Shown here: piece by piece, positions 8,497-16,209 of the stretch
Numbering within the stretch: position 1 is the stretch's first letter
How the letters are laid out: each line of letters starts with the position of its first letter
Origin: CAJWPI01 sp964635015
GTDB lineage: Bacteria; Pseudomonadota; Gammaproteobacteria; Magnimaribacterales; Magnimaribacteraceae
Length of the DNA stretch: 22,280 nucleotides
Direction: 5' to 3'
Assembly (NCBI GenBank): GCA_964635015.1
Contig: CAZWMS010000026.1
Coordinates: 1-22,280, forward strand
Program-made: the position numbers and the translations under genes
The notes under the pieces: generated by a model
The model's database searches: none
The model's input: the letters and a program-made list of their open reading frames with translations, nothing else
Told to the model about the DNA's origin: nothing

Positions 8497-9309
8497 ATGG
8501 CTGAAAAGAAACCAGATTTTATAGACGTCACGTTAGGTAAGGTCCCACAGAAAGAAAAAGGAGCTCTGAGTCCAGTTGAATGCAAAACTACTGAAGAGTT
8601 AAGAAGGCATCAATTAGAAAGACTAGCAAGTGGTTTCAGGTTATTTGCCCATTTTGGATTTGATGAAGGTCTAGCAGGACATATTACTTTAAGAGATCCT
8701 GAATTCCCTCATTATTTTTGGGTGAATCCTTTTGGTGTTCATTTTGAACAAATATGTATTTCAGATCTGCTTCTGGTTAGTAAAGAAGGAGAAGTTGTAC
8801 AAGGCGATAGACCTCTGAATACAGCTGCATTTGCTATCCATTCAGCTTTACATAAAGCTAGGCCTGATGTTAATTCTGCTGCCCATTCTCACTCCATGTA
8901 CGGCAAAACTTTTTCTACGATGGGTCGCCTTATTGAGCCAATAACTCAGGATTCATGTGCTTTCTTTGAAGACCATACTCTTTTCGATGATTACACTGGA
9001 GTAGTTTATGAAACTTCTGAGGGAGATAGAATAGCAGAAGCTCTTGGAGATAAAAAAGCAGTTATACTAAAGAATCATGGTCTTATAACTACTGGAAATA
9101 CTATAGATGGAACCTTGTGGTTGTTTCTTTCTATGGAAAGATCTTGTCAATCTCAATTAATGGCAGAAAGTGTTGGTCAAATGGAAAGAATTCCAGATGA
9201 TGTTGCCAAGCTTACTAAAACCCAAGTAGGAACAGACATGGCTTTGTGGGCAAGCTACCAACCACTTTATGACTTGATGTTACAAAAAGACGATAGTTTT
9301 CTTAACTAA
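8497..9309 (+). CDS. Class II aldolase/adducin-fold protein
   Basis: Protein of 270 residues with the class II aldolase/adducin fold. Metal-binding histidines are seen at His130 and His132 (AAHSHSMYG) and His194 (LKNHGLITTG). The segment LNTAAFAIHSALHKARPD replaces the usual SSE...H stretch, so the catalytic Glu of fuculose-phosphate aldolase is absent (Ala near position 111). This pattern occurs in a distinct subfamily of unclear function, related in fold to decarboxylases and to the CloR/NovR non-haem iron oxygenases, so a sugar aldolase role should not be assumed. It has its own promoter, an ATG with weak AAGAGA upstream, and no co-directional partner. It converges on the HCCA-isomerase-like gene 26 bases away. 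Confidence 0.85.
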   Translation: MAEKKPDFIDVTLGKVPQKEKGALSPVECKTTEELRRHQLERLASGFRLFAHFGFDEGLAGHITLRDPEFPHYFWVNPFGVHFEQICISDLLLVSKEGEVVQGDRPLNTAAFAIHSALHKARPDVNSAAHSHSMYGKTFSTMGRLIEPITQDSCAFFEDHTLFDDYTGVVYETSEGDRIAEALGDKKAVILKNHGLITTGNTIDGTLWLFLSMERSCQSQLMAESVGQMERIPDDVAKLTKTQVGTDMALWASYQPLYDLMLQKDDSFLN

Positions 9310-9328
9310 GCTTCTTGAAAGAGGTTAA

Positions 9329-9350
9329 GAGTTTATTATTTTAATAACTC
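9329..9350. terminator. Possible bidirectional terminator hairpin
   Basis: Between and slightly into the convergent genes is an inverted repeat GAGTTTATTA/TAATAACTC with a three-base loop and one bulged T, flanked by GAGG and CCTC. It is AT-rich and partly overlaps the end of the minus-strand gene. No strong T-run follows, so the call is weak. Confidence 0.25.
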
Positions 9351-9935
9351 CTCAACTTGCCAAAGAGTATCTTTTCCAAAGAATATTTCTTCTCCAACAA
9401 AAAAAGTTGGAACACCGAAAGTTCCTCTATTAACAGCCTCTTCTGTGTTGGATATCAGTTGAGCCTTGACCTCAGGATCTTGTATTTGCTCCATTAATCT
9501 GTCCGCATCGAAACCAGATTCAGTGAAAGCTTCTTTGATTACATCTGGATCATCCATTTTTTTAGGCTCTTCCCACATGTGCTTAAGAACTTCATCAATA
9601 TATTTATCTAAATATCCATCCTTCTGCGCTCCAACTGCCCCTCTTATTATTTGAAGTGAAATAACTGGAAAATGTGGGTTCATTTTAAATTTATCTATTC
9701 CGTGTCTTTCTTGAAAGCGCTGCATTTCAATTGATTGGTACTCATTTTTATTCATAATTCCAAAGAAAGCTTCCATTGGGGGTTTGTTATTCGTGGCTTT
9801 AAAAATTCCTCCCAAAAGAACTGGAATATAATTAAACTTGGCACCGGTTCTTTCCTCTATACCTGATATAACTTTATGACTTAAATAGGCATTCGGACTT
9901 GCAAAATCAAAATAAAAATCAACTTGTCTGGTCAT
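9336..9935 (-). CDS. DsbA-fold protein, HCCA isomerase / GST-kappa family
   Basis: Soluble thioredoxin-fold protein of 199 residues in the 2-hydroxychromene-2-carboxylate isomerase (NahD)/kappa glutathione transferase family. The N-terminus has FYFDFASPNAYL with the family's glutathione-contacting Ser13 in place of a CxxC motif, followed by an alpha-helical insert. The cis-Pro region reads FGVPTFFVGEEIFFG. Family members do glutathione-dependent isomerisation in naphthalene breakdown, but many homologues lie in general CoA-ester catabolism. AAAGGAG precedes the ATG. It begins 16 bases after the carboxylesterase and is the last gene of a three-gene operon. The true substrate is not evident. 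Confidence 0.85.
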   Translation of the reverse strand: MTRQVDFYFDFASPNAYLSHKVISGIEERTGAKFNYIPVLLGGIFKATNNKPPMEAFFGIMNKNEYQSIEMQRFQERHGIDKFKMNPHFPVISLQIIRGAVGAQKDGYLDKYIDEVLKHMWEEPKKMDDPDVIKEAFTESGFDADRLMEQIQDPEVKAQLISNTEEAVNRGTFGVPTFFVGEEIFFGKDTLWQVEELLK

Positions 9936-9951
9936 GTATTACTCCTTTTAT

Positions 9952-11835
9952 TTATTCTTCTCGCATTATTCTAGAATCCATATCTTCAAATTCTTCTACT
10001 AATTGAGAATAATCTAAATTCATACAAGCTCCTTCAGCAAAATCGTTAAACACTTCTTCTGAAAACCCACTTCCATCAGAATAAGAAATTCCGAATAGCG
10101 TTTCACATTTATCTTGCATGTGGAGTCTATCGTCAATTAGTAATTTTGAAAGGATATTTTCTCCAGTATATTCATCTTTTGACATAAAGATTCCTTTATC
10201 ATTTTCTGAATCAAAGACTATGTATTTTTCTTCATTGTCTAATGACCAGGATTTCCATTCAGGTAAATCCTGTTTTCTTCCTTTTCCTGGATTTCCTGTA
10301 TAAGCGAATTCAGCCCAATAAGACATGATTTGTTCAGAAAGTTTTTTAGCAGCTGGAAAAGCACCTTTCCCTACAATGAAGGTTCGAACAATATTGTTAT
10401 CCAGAGCACCTCCCATAACAAATATAATTTCGAGAGCATGAGCAGCACCATATAGCTTAGAGTAATCCATTCCATTAAAGAGAGGCAGTTCATCCCAATC
10501 AAACCTGTAAACGAAAGTTGATTTATGACCTGATTCAACTAATTTCCTTGCTGGAGTATCAGCTGCTCTTCTTTTCCAATCAGCTGAGCCATAGTAGCTA
10601 ACTGCATCATAATATTCTGGTTCTTTTATTAAAACAGGCATATTCCCTATAAAAGAAAACACACCTGAAGCTTCCTCCCATTTTACAAATCTAGGATTTA
10701 AAGCATTAAACAACTTATTTTCATCCTTATTCGTTCCAAAAATAACAGGCACTCTCTTAACTTCAGTGTTTGTAAAAGACTCGTAAATACCCCCTTCTGG
10801 AATAACATAACCATCTGGGAAAACTCGAGTCATGCCAGATTTCTTAGGGGAAGACTCTTTAAATGCAGTAAAAATATCTTCTGGCGGTGTATTTCTTAAT
10901 AAATTAGCTATCTCATTATCGGTCATGCTATTTTGCAGTTCTTTTGATTCTACAAGGGTAATAGCTTTCTTACTTGAAATAAGAATTCTACTAAATATCT
11001 CTTTAGAGCTTACAGTGCCTGCCACGCCTTCTTTTGGAAGATAACTTTCAGCTTCCTGGATAGAAGAATGAGAAACTATACCGCTCTGAATGATTGCTTT
11101 GTGAAACAAACCCCTTGCTAGAGGTGAAGAAAAAATTGCAGCAGTATTATGTCCTCCTGCTGATTCTCCAAATACTGTTACGTTATGTTTGTCACCTCCA
11201 AAACTTTCAATATTTTCCTTAATCCATCTCAGAGCCATTATAGTATCCAGAGTACCAAAGTTTCCTGATTTGCCTTCTCTTGAAGAATCAGTATTTGTTA
11301 AGGCAGGATGTCTAAACCATCCCAATGGACCCATTCTATATTGAATAGTCACTACAATGACATCATGAACTGAAGATAAGAGGCTTGGGTCATATACTTC
11401 AGCATCACCAATGGCATTTCCACCTCCATGTATCCACATCATGACTGGTAATTTCTTTTCAAGGCCACCAAGCTCAGAAGGAGAATATTTGGGGCTCCAA
11501 ATATTTAAATATAAGCAATCTTCTGATCCTGACCATGAAATGCCTTCTTCGCTTCCTAAAGATGCCCTCTGAAAACAACCACTTTTAAATTCTGTTGCTC
11601 TAAGTCTTCCTCTCCAACTTCCTGCTTTCAATGGAGCTTTCCACCGTAACTCCCCAATAGGAGGTTGGGCAAAGGGAATGCCTTTCCATGCAAAAGTGTT
11701 ATTTTCAGAATCTATACCAACAACTTCACCTTGATTCAAAGATCTTAATGAGTCTTGAGAAACATTTGGTCCACACCCAAAAAGAAATAATAAGCTTAAT
11801 AAAAAAGAGGTCCATATAGTTTTCACAGTATCCAT
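9952..11835 (-). CDS. Lipoprotein type-B carboxylesterase
   Basis: Secreted, probably membrane-anchored esterase of 627 residues. A hydrophobic N-terminal signal (about 5-20) ends in the lipobox-like LFGC, with Cys21 the likely lipidation site and no Asp at +2, which favours the outer membrane. The type-B signature EDCLYLNIW is at 105-113, the oxyanion-hole HGGG at 136-139 and the nucleophile elbow GESAGG with Ser225. The other triad members are probably Glu372 (GTNKDENKLF) and His466 (GAAHALEIIF). A Cys87-Cys107 disulfide is plausible. It is the middle gene of a three-gene operon, 19 bases after the carboxyltransferase. The context suggests release of acyl or alcohol parts from an external ester for use by the neighbours (inference). 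Confidence 0.88.
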   Translation of the reverse strand: MDTVKTIWTSFLLSLLFLFGCGPNVSQDSLRSLNQGEVVGIDSENNTFAWKGIPFAQPPIGELRWKAPLKAGSWRGRLRATEFKSGCFQRASLGSEEGISWSGSEDCLYLNIWSPKYSPSELGGLEKKLPVMMWIHGGGNAIGDAEVYDPSLLSSVHDVIVVTIQYRMGPLGWFRHPALTNTDSSREGKSGNFGTLDTIMALRWIKENIESFGGDKHNVTVFGESAGGHNTAAIFSSPLARGLFHKAIIQSGIVSHSSIQEAESYLPKEGVAGTVSSKEIFSRILISSKKAITLVESKELQNSMTDNEIANLLRNTPPEDIFTAFKESSPKKSGMTRVFPDGYVIPEGGIYESFTNTEVKRVPVIFGTNKDENKLFNALNPRFVKWEEASGVFSFIGNMPVLIKEPEYYDAVSYYGSADWKRRAADTPARKLVESGHKSTFVYRFDWDELPLFNGMDYSKLYGAAHALEIIFVMGGALDNNIVRTFIVGKGAFPAAKKLSEQIMSYWAEFAYTGNPGKGRKQDLPEWKSWSLDNEEKYIVFDSENDKGIFMSKDEYTGENILSKLLIDDRLHMQDKCETLFGISYSDGSGFSEEVFNDFAEGACMNLDYSQLVEEFEDMDSRIMREE

Positions 11836-11854
11836 TTAAACGACTTCTTCTATT

Positions 11855-13414
11855 TTAAGGTCTCATAGTTCTATCTTTTATTCCTAAATTCTGGTGTAAA
11901 TTTTTGTACACACCTTTTACCCAATCACATAGTATAGGTCTCGTGTCTCTGGGGTCTATAATTTCTTCTATTCCAAACATTTCAGCTGTCCTATAAGGTG
12001 ATCTTACTCTATCTAGAGAATCTTCAATTTCCTTTTGCCTAGCTTTGGGGTCAGGACTGGCTTCTATATCTCGCTTATAAGCAGCCATTACCCCGCCCTC
12101 TATAGGCAATGAACCCCAATCTCCTGACGGCCAAGCATATCTTAGATTAAGTCCGTCTGAGTTTCCATGGCCCCCTCCTGCAACTCCAAAAACTCTCCTA
12201 ACTATTATAGACACCCAAGGAACTGAAGCCTGCCAAACTGCATATAAGGCTCGAACTCCATGCCTTATAACGCCTGATTCTTCAGCTTGTAAGCCGATAA
12301 GGAAACCAGGATTATCTACAAAATTTACTATGGGAATGTTGAAAGTATCACAAACATCAATAAATCTTGTCATTTTCTCTGATGCCTTTGCAGTTACAGC
12401 TCCTCCATCAGAATTACAATCATTAGCCAATATACCTACAGAATGGCCTGATAACCTACCCAACCCAGTAACAAGAGATTTTCCATATCCTGACCCTATT
12501 TCAAAAAAACTATCCCTATCTAAAACCAACTTTAAAATTTCTCTAATCTCGTAAGGTGACTTTCTGTCTTTAGGTATTATAGAGATAAGTTTTTCTTCTC
12601 TCCTTTCTTCTGGATCAGAATTTTCTTTTTTAGGAGGAACTTCCCACACATTCAAAGGCATAAAAGAGAGAAATGCTTGGATCTGTCTAAAAGCATCTTC
12701 TTCACTGGAAGCTTCATTATCAACTACTCCAGCTATCTTAGTGTGTATCTCACTACCTCCAAGCTCCTCTCTTTCCATTTTAATTCCAAAAGCTCTTTCA
12801 ACGACGGGAGGACCAGCTACAAACATTTGACTACTGCCTTTTACCATTATAGAAAAATGTGAGGCAACAACTCTTGCAGAACCAAGTCCAGCTACTGACC
12901 CCATGCAAGCTCCAACTACAGGAACCATACTTAATAGTTTTACAATATTCTTCCATCCTGGAAGACCAGGTACATAAGTAGCCCCCATTGTTTCTAGAGT
13001 TTTTACACTTCCACCCCCTCCACTTCCATCAACTAAGTTAATTAAAGGAAGTTTTAGGTGTTCAGATAATTTAAGACTATAAATAAATTTGTTTCCTATT
13101 CGGGCATCAGCAGCACCTCCTCTTACAGTAAAATCATCTCCAGCCACAATAACCTCTCTTTTATCTATCTTTCCTCTACCGAAAATAAAGTTTGCTGGAA
13201 TAAATTCTTTTATCTCGCCTTCTTCGTCATAAGTAACTTTCCCAGTTATTTCACCAGTTTCGCTAAATGAATTCTTATCAAGGAGAGAATCTATTCTTTC
13301 CCTAACAGTAAGTCTTCCAAGAGAATAATGTTTAGCTATTCTCTCTATTCCACCCATTTCCTTTGCTAAATCTGCTCTCTTCCTTTTTTCTTCAAGATCC
13401 TTTTCCCAACTCAT
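11855..13414 (-). CDS. Acyl-CoA carboxylase, carboxyltransferase (beta) subunit
   Basis: Cytosolic carboxyltransferase of 519 residues from the propionyl/methylcrotonyl/geranyl-CoA carboxylase beta family. It has the N-terminal domain with DGSGGGGSV (129-137) and the C-terminal domain with FVDNPGFLIGLQAEESG (365-381) and GGGHGNSDG (413-421), the crotonase-fold turns that bind acyl-CoA and carboxybiotin. The acyl specificity cannot be read. The biotin carboxylase/biotin carrier alpha subunit it needs is not in the window. AGGAGAAGT precedes the ATG. It is the first gene of the three-gene minus-strand operon and is divergent from the acyl-CoA dehydrogenase, with a palindromic site between them. 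Confidence 0.92.
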   Translation of the reverse strand: MSWEKDLEEKRKRADLAKEMGGIERIAKHYSLGRLTVRERIDSLLDKNSFSETGEITGKVTYDEEGEIKEFIPANFIFGRGKIDKREVIVAGDDFTVRGGAADARIGNKFIYSLKLSEHLKLPLINLVDGSGGGGSVKTLETMGATYVPGLPGWKNIVKLLSMVPVVGACMGSVAGLGSARVVASHFSIMVKGSSQMFVAGPPVVERAFGIKMEREELGGSEIHTKIAGVVDNEASSEEDAFRQIQAFLSFMPLNVWEVPPKKENSDPEERREEKLISIIPKDRKSPYEIREILKLVLDRDSFFEIGSGYGKSLVTGLGRLSGHSVGILANDCNSDGGAVTAKASEKMTRFIDVCDTFNIPIVNFVDNPGFLIGLQAEESGVIRHGVRALYAVWQASVPWVSIIVRRVFGVAGGGHGNSDGLNLRYAWPSGDWGSLPIEGGVMAAYKRDIEASPDPKARQKEIEDSLDRVRSPYRTAEMFGIEEIIDPRDTRPILCDWVKGVYKNLHQNLGIKDRTMRP

Positions 13415-13455
13415 ACTTCTCCTTTATCAAGTAAGATAATAATCTCACATCTACA

Positions 13456-13471
13456 AAAGCTTGCAAGCTTT
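13456..13471. promoter_or_regulatory. 16-bp perfect palindrome, candidate operator
   Basis: AAAGCTTGCAAGCTTT is a perfect 16-base palindrome, extended to ACAAA(A)GCTT-GC-AAGCTTTGT if one extra A is allowed. It lies 41 bases upstream of both the carboxyltransferase ATG (minus) and the acyl-CoA dehydrogenase ATG (plus). The central TTGCAA can serve as a -35 for the plus strand (TAAATT 17 bases on at 13484-13489) and, less well, for the minus strand (TATTAT 19 bases on). A dimeric regulator bound here could control both directions. No regulator gene is adjacent. Confidence 0.5.
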
Positions 13472-13511
13472 GTCCATGTTACGTAAATTACCTATAAACT
13501 TGGAGGAAAAA

Positions 13512-14726
13512 ATGCAAATTGCACCCATACCCACTCTTTCTGAAGAGATTAATGATATTAGATTAAGAACAGCTGACATTGTTGGAAATAAAATTATTCC
13601 TAATGAAGGGGTAATTTATGAAGGAGGCGATAAATCAGCAAAGCTAAGAAAGGAAATAAGGAAAGAGGTTAAAAAACAAGGTCTCTGGGCACCTCACTTA
13701 CCTGAAGAATATGGAGGAATGGGCAATGGTTTCCTCACTCATGCTTATATGAATGAAATCTTGGCTTGGTCTCCTCTTGGTAATAGATTATTTGGTGTGA
13801 TTGCACCAAATTCTGGAAACCAAACTATTCTAGTTAAATACGGTACTGAAGAACAGAAGAAGAAATGGCTTATTCCTTTGATCAATCAAGAAATGGAATC
13901 GGGTTTTTCAATGACTGAACCCGATGTTCCTGGATCTGATCCCAGATCTCTACAAACAACAGCAGTGAAAGATGGAGATGAGTGGGTAATTAATGGTCAT
14001 AAAATTATGACTTCGAATGGAAGGGTAGCAGATTTCTTAGTTGTAATGTGCAGAACTGAGGATGATGATTCAGGTAATGCCAACTTGAAAATGACTCAAA
14101 TTATAGTTCCCACAGACTCCCCTGGTTTAGAGAGGATCAGGTCAGTTCCTATTTGGGGTCACACAGGCGGAGATCACATGGAAATAAAATATAAGGATGT
14201 AAGGGTTCCGCTTAAGAATGCTTTAGGAGCCAGAGGATCTGGTCATCAGGCAGCTCAAGATAGACTAGGAGCAGGAAGGGTTTATCACTGCATGAATACT
14301 ATTGGTCAAATGTGGCGAGCTTTTGACATCATGGTCAGGTACTCAACGCAAAGAGAGGTTCATGGAGGGAAGTTAGAAACAAAGCAATTTATTCAAGGAT
14401 TTATTGCAGACTCATATATAGATATTCAAGCAGCAAGACTAATGACTATACATTGTGCTGAAGTCATGGATAAAGGTGGTAATTCAAGGGTAGATATTTC
14501 TGCTATTAAAATTTTTGTTCCTGAAGCAGGAAGCAGGGTTGTTGATAGAGCAATACAAGTACATGGCTGGAGAGGTGTATCTAGTGACTTGCCTCTAGCG
14601 GGAATGTTTCAAGGATTTAGGACTTTAAGATTGGCAGATGGTCCCGATGAGGTACATAGAATATTAATAGCAAAACAAATATTAAAAAGGTACCACGATG
14701 GTCTTTCTTGGGACTTTGGTGTTTAA
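13512..14726 (+). CDS. Acyl-CoA dehydrogenase (ACAD10/11-like)
   Basis: FAD-dependent acyl-CoA dehydrogenase of 404 residues. It shows the N-terminal helical domain with LPEEYGGMG (63-71), the middle beta domain with GFSMTEPDVPGSDP (131-144) and NGHKIMTSNG (161-170), and the C-terminal helical domain with IQVHGWRG (348-355). The catalytic-base region reads LADGPDEVH, placing Asp376 where medium-chain enzymes have Glu; this is the pattern of the ACAD10/11 branch. The start is the ATG at 13512, behind a strong TTGGAGG, not the upstream TTG at 13461, which lies within the operator. It is divergent from the carboxyltransferase operon and its stop overlaps the convergent thioesterase by three bases. 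The acyl substrate is unknown. Confidence 0.92.
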   Translation: MQIAPIPTLSEEINDIRLRTADIVGNKIIPNEGVIYEGGDKSAKLRKEIRKEVKKQGLWAPHLPEEYGGMGNGFLTHAYMNEILAWSPLGNRLFGVIAPNSGNQTILVKYGTEEQKKKWLIPLINQEMESGFSMTEPDVPGSDPRSLQTTAVKDGDEWVINGHKIMTSNGRVADFLVVMCRTEDDDSGNANLKMTQIIVPTDSPGLERIRSVPIWGHTGGDHMEIKYKDVRVPLKNALGARGSGHQAAQDRLGAGRVYHCMNTIGQMWRAFDIMVRYSTQREVHGGKLETKQFIQGFIADSYIDIQAARLMTIHCAEVMDKGGNSRVDISAIKIFVPEAGSRVVDRAIQVHGWRGVSSDLPLAGMFQGFRTLRLADGPDEVHRILIAKQILKRYHDGLSWDFGV

Positions 14727-15145
14727 AGTTTCTCCATAGGTATTAGCTTAACTGTAGAAGTTGCTGTTGCTACTATAGAGTCTCCCTGTCTGAGATCACA
14801 GGCTAGAAAACCAGTACTTTTTCCTAATTTGATTATTCTTGAAATACTGAGAAGTTTTCCAGGGCCGGCTGATTTCAAGAAACTTACATTGATATCTAAT
14901 GTTATTGGGTTTATTTTAAAATTTAATAAACCTATAACCAGATGAGCCATGGGAGCATCTAACATTACTGTAATGAAACCTCCTTGAATTATTTTACCCC
15001 CTGTATGACAGAATTCTTCACCTACATCAAATTTCATCTTTAATTCTGGAGGTGAAGAGTTAAAACTTGTAGCTTCTCCTCCGAGGATTTTTAAGAAATC
15101 AGCTTTTCTTGATTTAAGTAACTTAAGAATATCCTTATCAGACAT
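14723..15145 (-). CDS. PaaI-type hotdog-fold thioesterase
   Basis: Small cytosolic protein (140 residues) of the hotdog acyl-CoA thioesterase family. The helix-start motif reads IQGGFITVMLDAPMAHLV (about 53-70), corresponding to the HGG..aalaD catalytic helix of PaaI/4-hydroxybenzoyl-CoA thioesterase II types. The strands TLDINVSFLKSAGPG and GKSTGFLACDLRQ follow as expected. The probable catalytic acid is Asp63 in the helix. AGGGGC precedes the ATG. It begins 11 bases after the SDR gene, so both share a transcript. It would hydrolyse acyl- or aryl-CoA esters, possibly from the adjacent catabolic genes. Confidence 0.85.
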   Translation of the reverse strand: MSDKDILKLLKSRKADFLKILGGEATSFNSSPPELKMKFDVGEEFCHTGGKIIQGGFITVMLDAPMAHLVIGLLNFKINPITLDINVSFLKSAGPGKLLSISRIIKLGKSTGFLACDLRQGDSIVATATSTVKLIPMEKL

Positions 15146-15156
15146 ATGCCCCTAGA

Positions 15157-15936
15157 TTAAATGCTATAACCACCATCAACAGCTATAAGTTGACCTGTAA
15201 TATAGTTAGCTTCTTGAGACGCAAGAAAAACAGCTAAATCTGCAACCTCTTCAGGTTTACCAAATCTCTTTATAGCTAAACTTTGATGTACTGAGCTTTC
15301 CCATTCTTTATCAAAGAAAGAATCTTTCTCATTTTTTAATCTTAAAAAAATTCCAGTTTCTATTATTCCCAGAGCTATACTATTTGCCCTTATATTATTT
15401 ACCCCCTCTTCTTTTGCTATGCCTTTAATTAGAGACTCTATTGCTGCTTTTGGAGCTACTGATAAAACATCACCAGGAGGATATCTTAATAACCCTGCTG
15501 AGCTAATAAACACATAAGATCCACCTTCCTTTCTTAACTCATTTAAAGAAGAAGAAACAAGGTTAAAGAATCCGTTCACATCTGAGTCCATAACACGTTG
15601 CCAAGTTTCCACATCGATATCTCTTATCATTTTTTGAGGTATATCAAATCCTGCAGCATTAACTACAGTGTGGATTCTAGAAAATTTTCTAGAGACCGTA
15701 TTAATTAGCTCTAAAGTTGCTCCTTTATCTTTAATATCAAGTTGATATGGAAAACAAACTTCCCCATCTTTATTGAGTTCATTGCATAGTTTCTCAGCTT
15801 CTGATTTATTCTGAAAATAAGTCATTACTACTTTTGATCTATTTTTGACAAACTTAGATACAACCACTGACCCCACTCCACCACTACCGCCAACAACAAG
15901 AGCGACTCCGTTGGGAAAATTTATATCAATACTCAT
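15157..15936 (-). CDS. SDR-family oxidoreductase with altered catalytic Tyr
   Basis: Rossmann-fold protein of 259 residues with classical short-chain dehydrogenase layout. The cofactor motif is VGGSGGVG (15-22, the leading Thr replaced by Val), the NNAG-type motif reads NAAG (93-96), the catalytic Ser lies in YVFISSAG (about 145-146), and the C-terminus is the typical ITGQLIAVDGGYSI. At the YxxxK site the sequence is SVAPK (159-163): Lys163 is kept but the Tyr is Ser159. The spacing also does not suit the Yx6K pattern of FabI. Activity is therefore uncertain. The gene opens a two-gene operon with the thioesterase and is preceded by a long structured leader. Its Shine-Dalgarno (AAGAGA) is weak. 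Confidence 0.87.
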   Translation of the reverse strand: MSIDINFPNGVALVVGGSGGVGSVVVSKFVKNRSKVVMTYFQNKSEAEKLCNELNKDGEVCFPYQLDIKDKGATLELINTVSRKFSRIHTVVNAAGFDIPQKMIRDIDVETWQRVMDSDVNGFFNLVSSSLNELRKEGGSYVFISSAGLLRYPPGDVLSVAPKAAIESLIKGIAKEEGVNNIRANSIALGIIETGIFLRLKNEKDSFFDKEWESSVHQSLAIKRFGKPEEVADLAVFLASQEANYITGQLIAVDGGYSI

Positions 15937-15959
15937 GAGTGTATTGTCTCTTGAGATTT

Positions 15960-16166
15960 AATACTAAACAAGTATTGGAGGAAGATGGAACCTTTTAAAA
16001 GCCCAACATTTAATTTTAATTAGTTCCATCTGCCAAGGAAGAAAAATGGCAGGATGCAGAGAGATTAAGCCTGAGCAGCTAATTGAGGTGATATCTGCAC
16101 CCTGCTCTATACTCAGAGGGTTTTTGGAGAGATTGTAAGGGGAGAAATCAACGCCTCAAAGTATCA
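15960..16166 (-). ncRNA. Candidate structured RNA or mRNA leader upstream of the SDR gene
   Basis: Of the 273 bases between tRNA-Pro and the SDR gene, this part is rich in long inverted repeats. Read on the minus strand: a 12-pair helix of 16105-16094 with 16060-16049, unbroken with one G-U at 16100/16054 (on the plus strand this pair would be an A-C mismatch); a competing helix of 16107-16102 with 16078-16073 stacked on 16101-16098 with 16090-16087; a six-pair hairpin 16052-16047/16035-16030; a nine-pair helix 16031-16023/15991-15983; and a six-pair hairpin 15976-15971/15965-15960. The promoter at 16201-16173 would start it near 16166. It does not match tmRNA, 4.5S, 6S, RNase P or riboswitch cores known to me. 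It could be a cis-leader or an independent small RNA. Confidence 0.45.
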
Positions 16167-16172
16167 TTTATA

Positions 16173-16201
16173 ATTATAATATTTTATAAATAAAATGTAT
16201 A
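16173..16201 (-). promoter_or_regulatory. Promoter downstream of tRNA-Pro
   Basis: On the minus strand, TATACA (16201-16196, four of six to consensus) and a perfect TATAAT (16178-16173) are separated by exactly 17 bases. Transcription would start near 16166, giving a leader of about 230 bases ahead of the SDR gene. The region is AT-rich, so chance matches are possible. Confidence 0.5.
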
Positions 16202-16209
16202 GTATTTTA

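Noticed and set aside
15960..16125. Plus-strand CsrB/RsmZ-like RNA: several GGA motifs (near 15977, 15980, 15987, 16037, 16052, 16125) and a terminator-like hairpin at 16101-16120 followed by TTTTT.
   Set aside because: The longest helix is interrupted on this strand (A-C), the hairpin has only six pairs with a bulge, and no good plus-strand promoter is seen. The minus-strand reading has an intact helix and a promoter. It is not fully excluded.
15960..16200. Known structured RNAs (6S, 4.5S SRP, tmRNA, RNase P, TPP, cobalamin, SAM, glycine riboswitches).
   Set aside because: None of their core conserved sequences could be found on either strand; a GCAGGGTGC match to RNase P is isolated.
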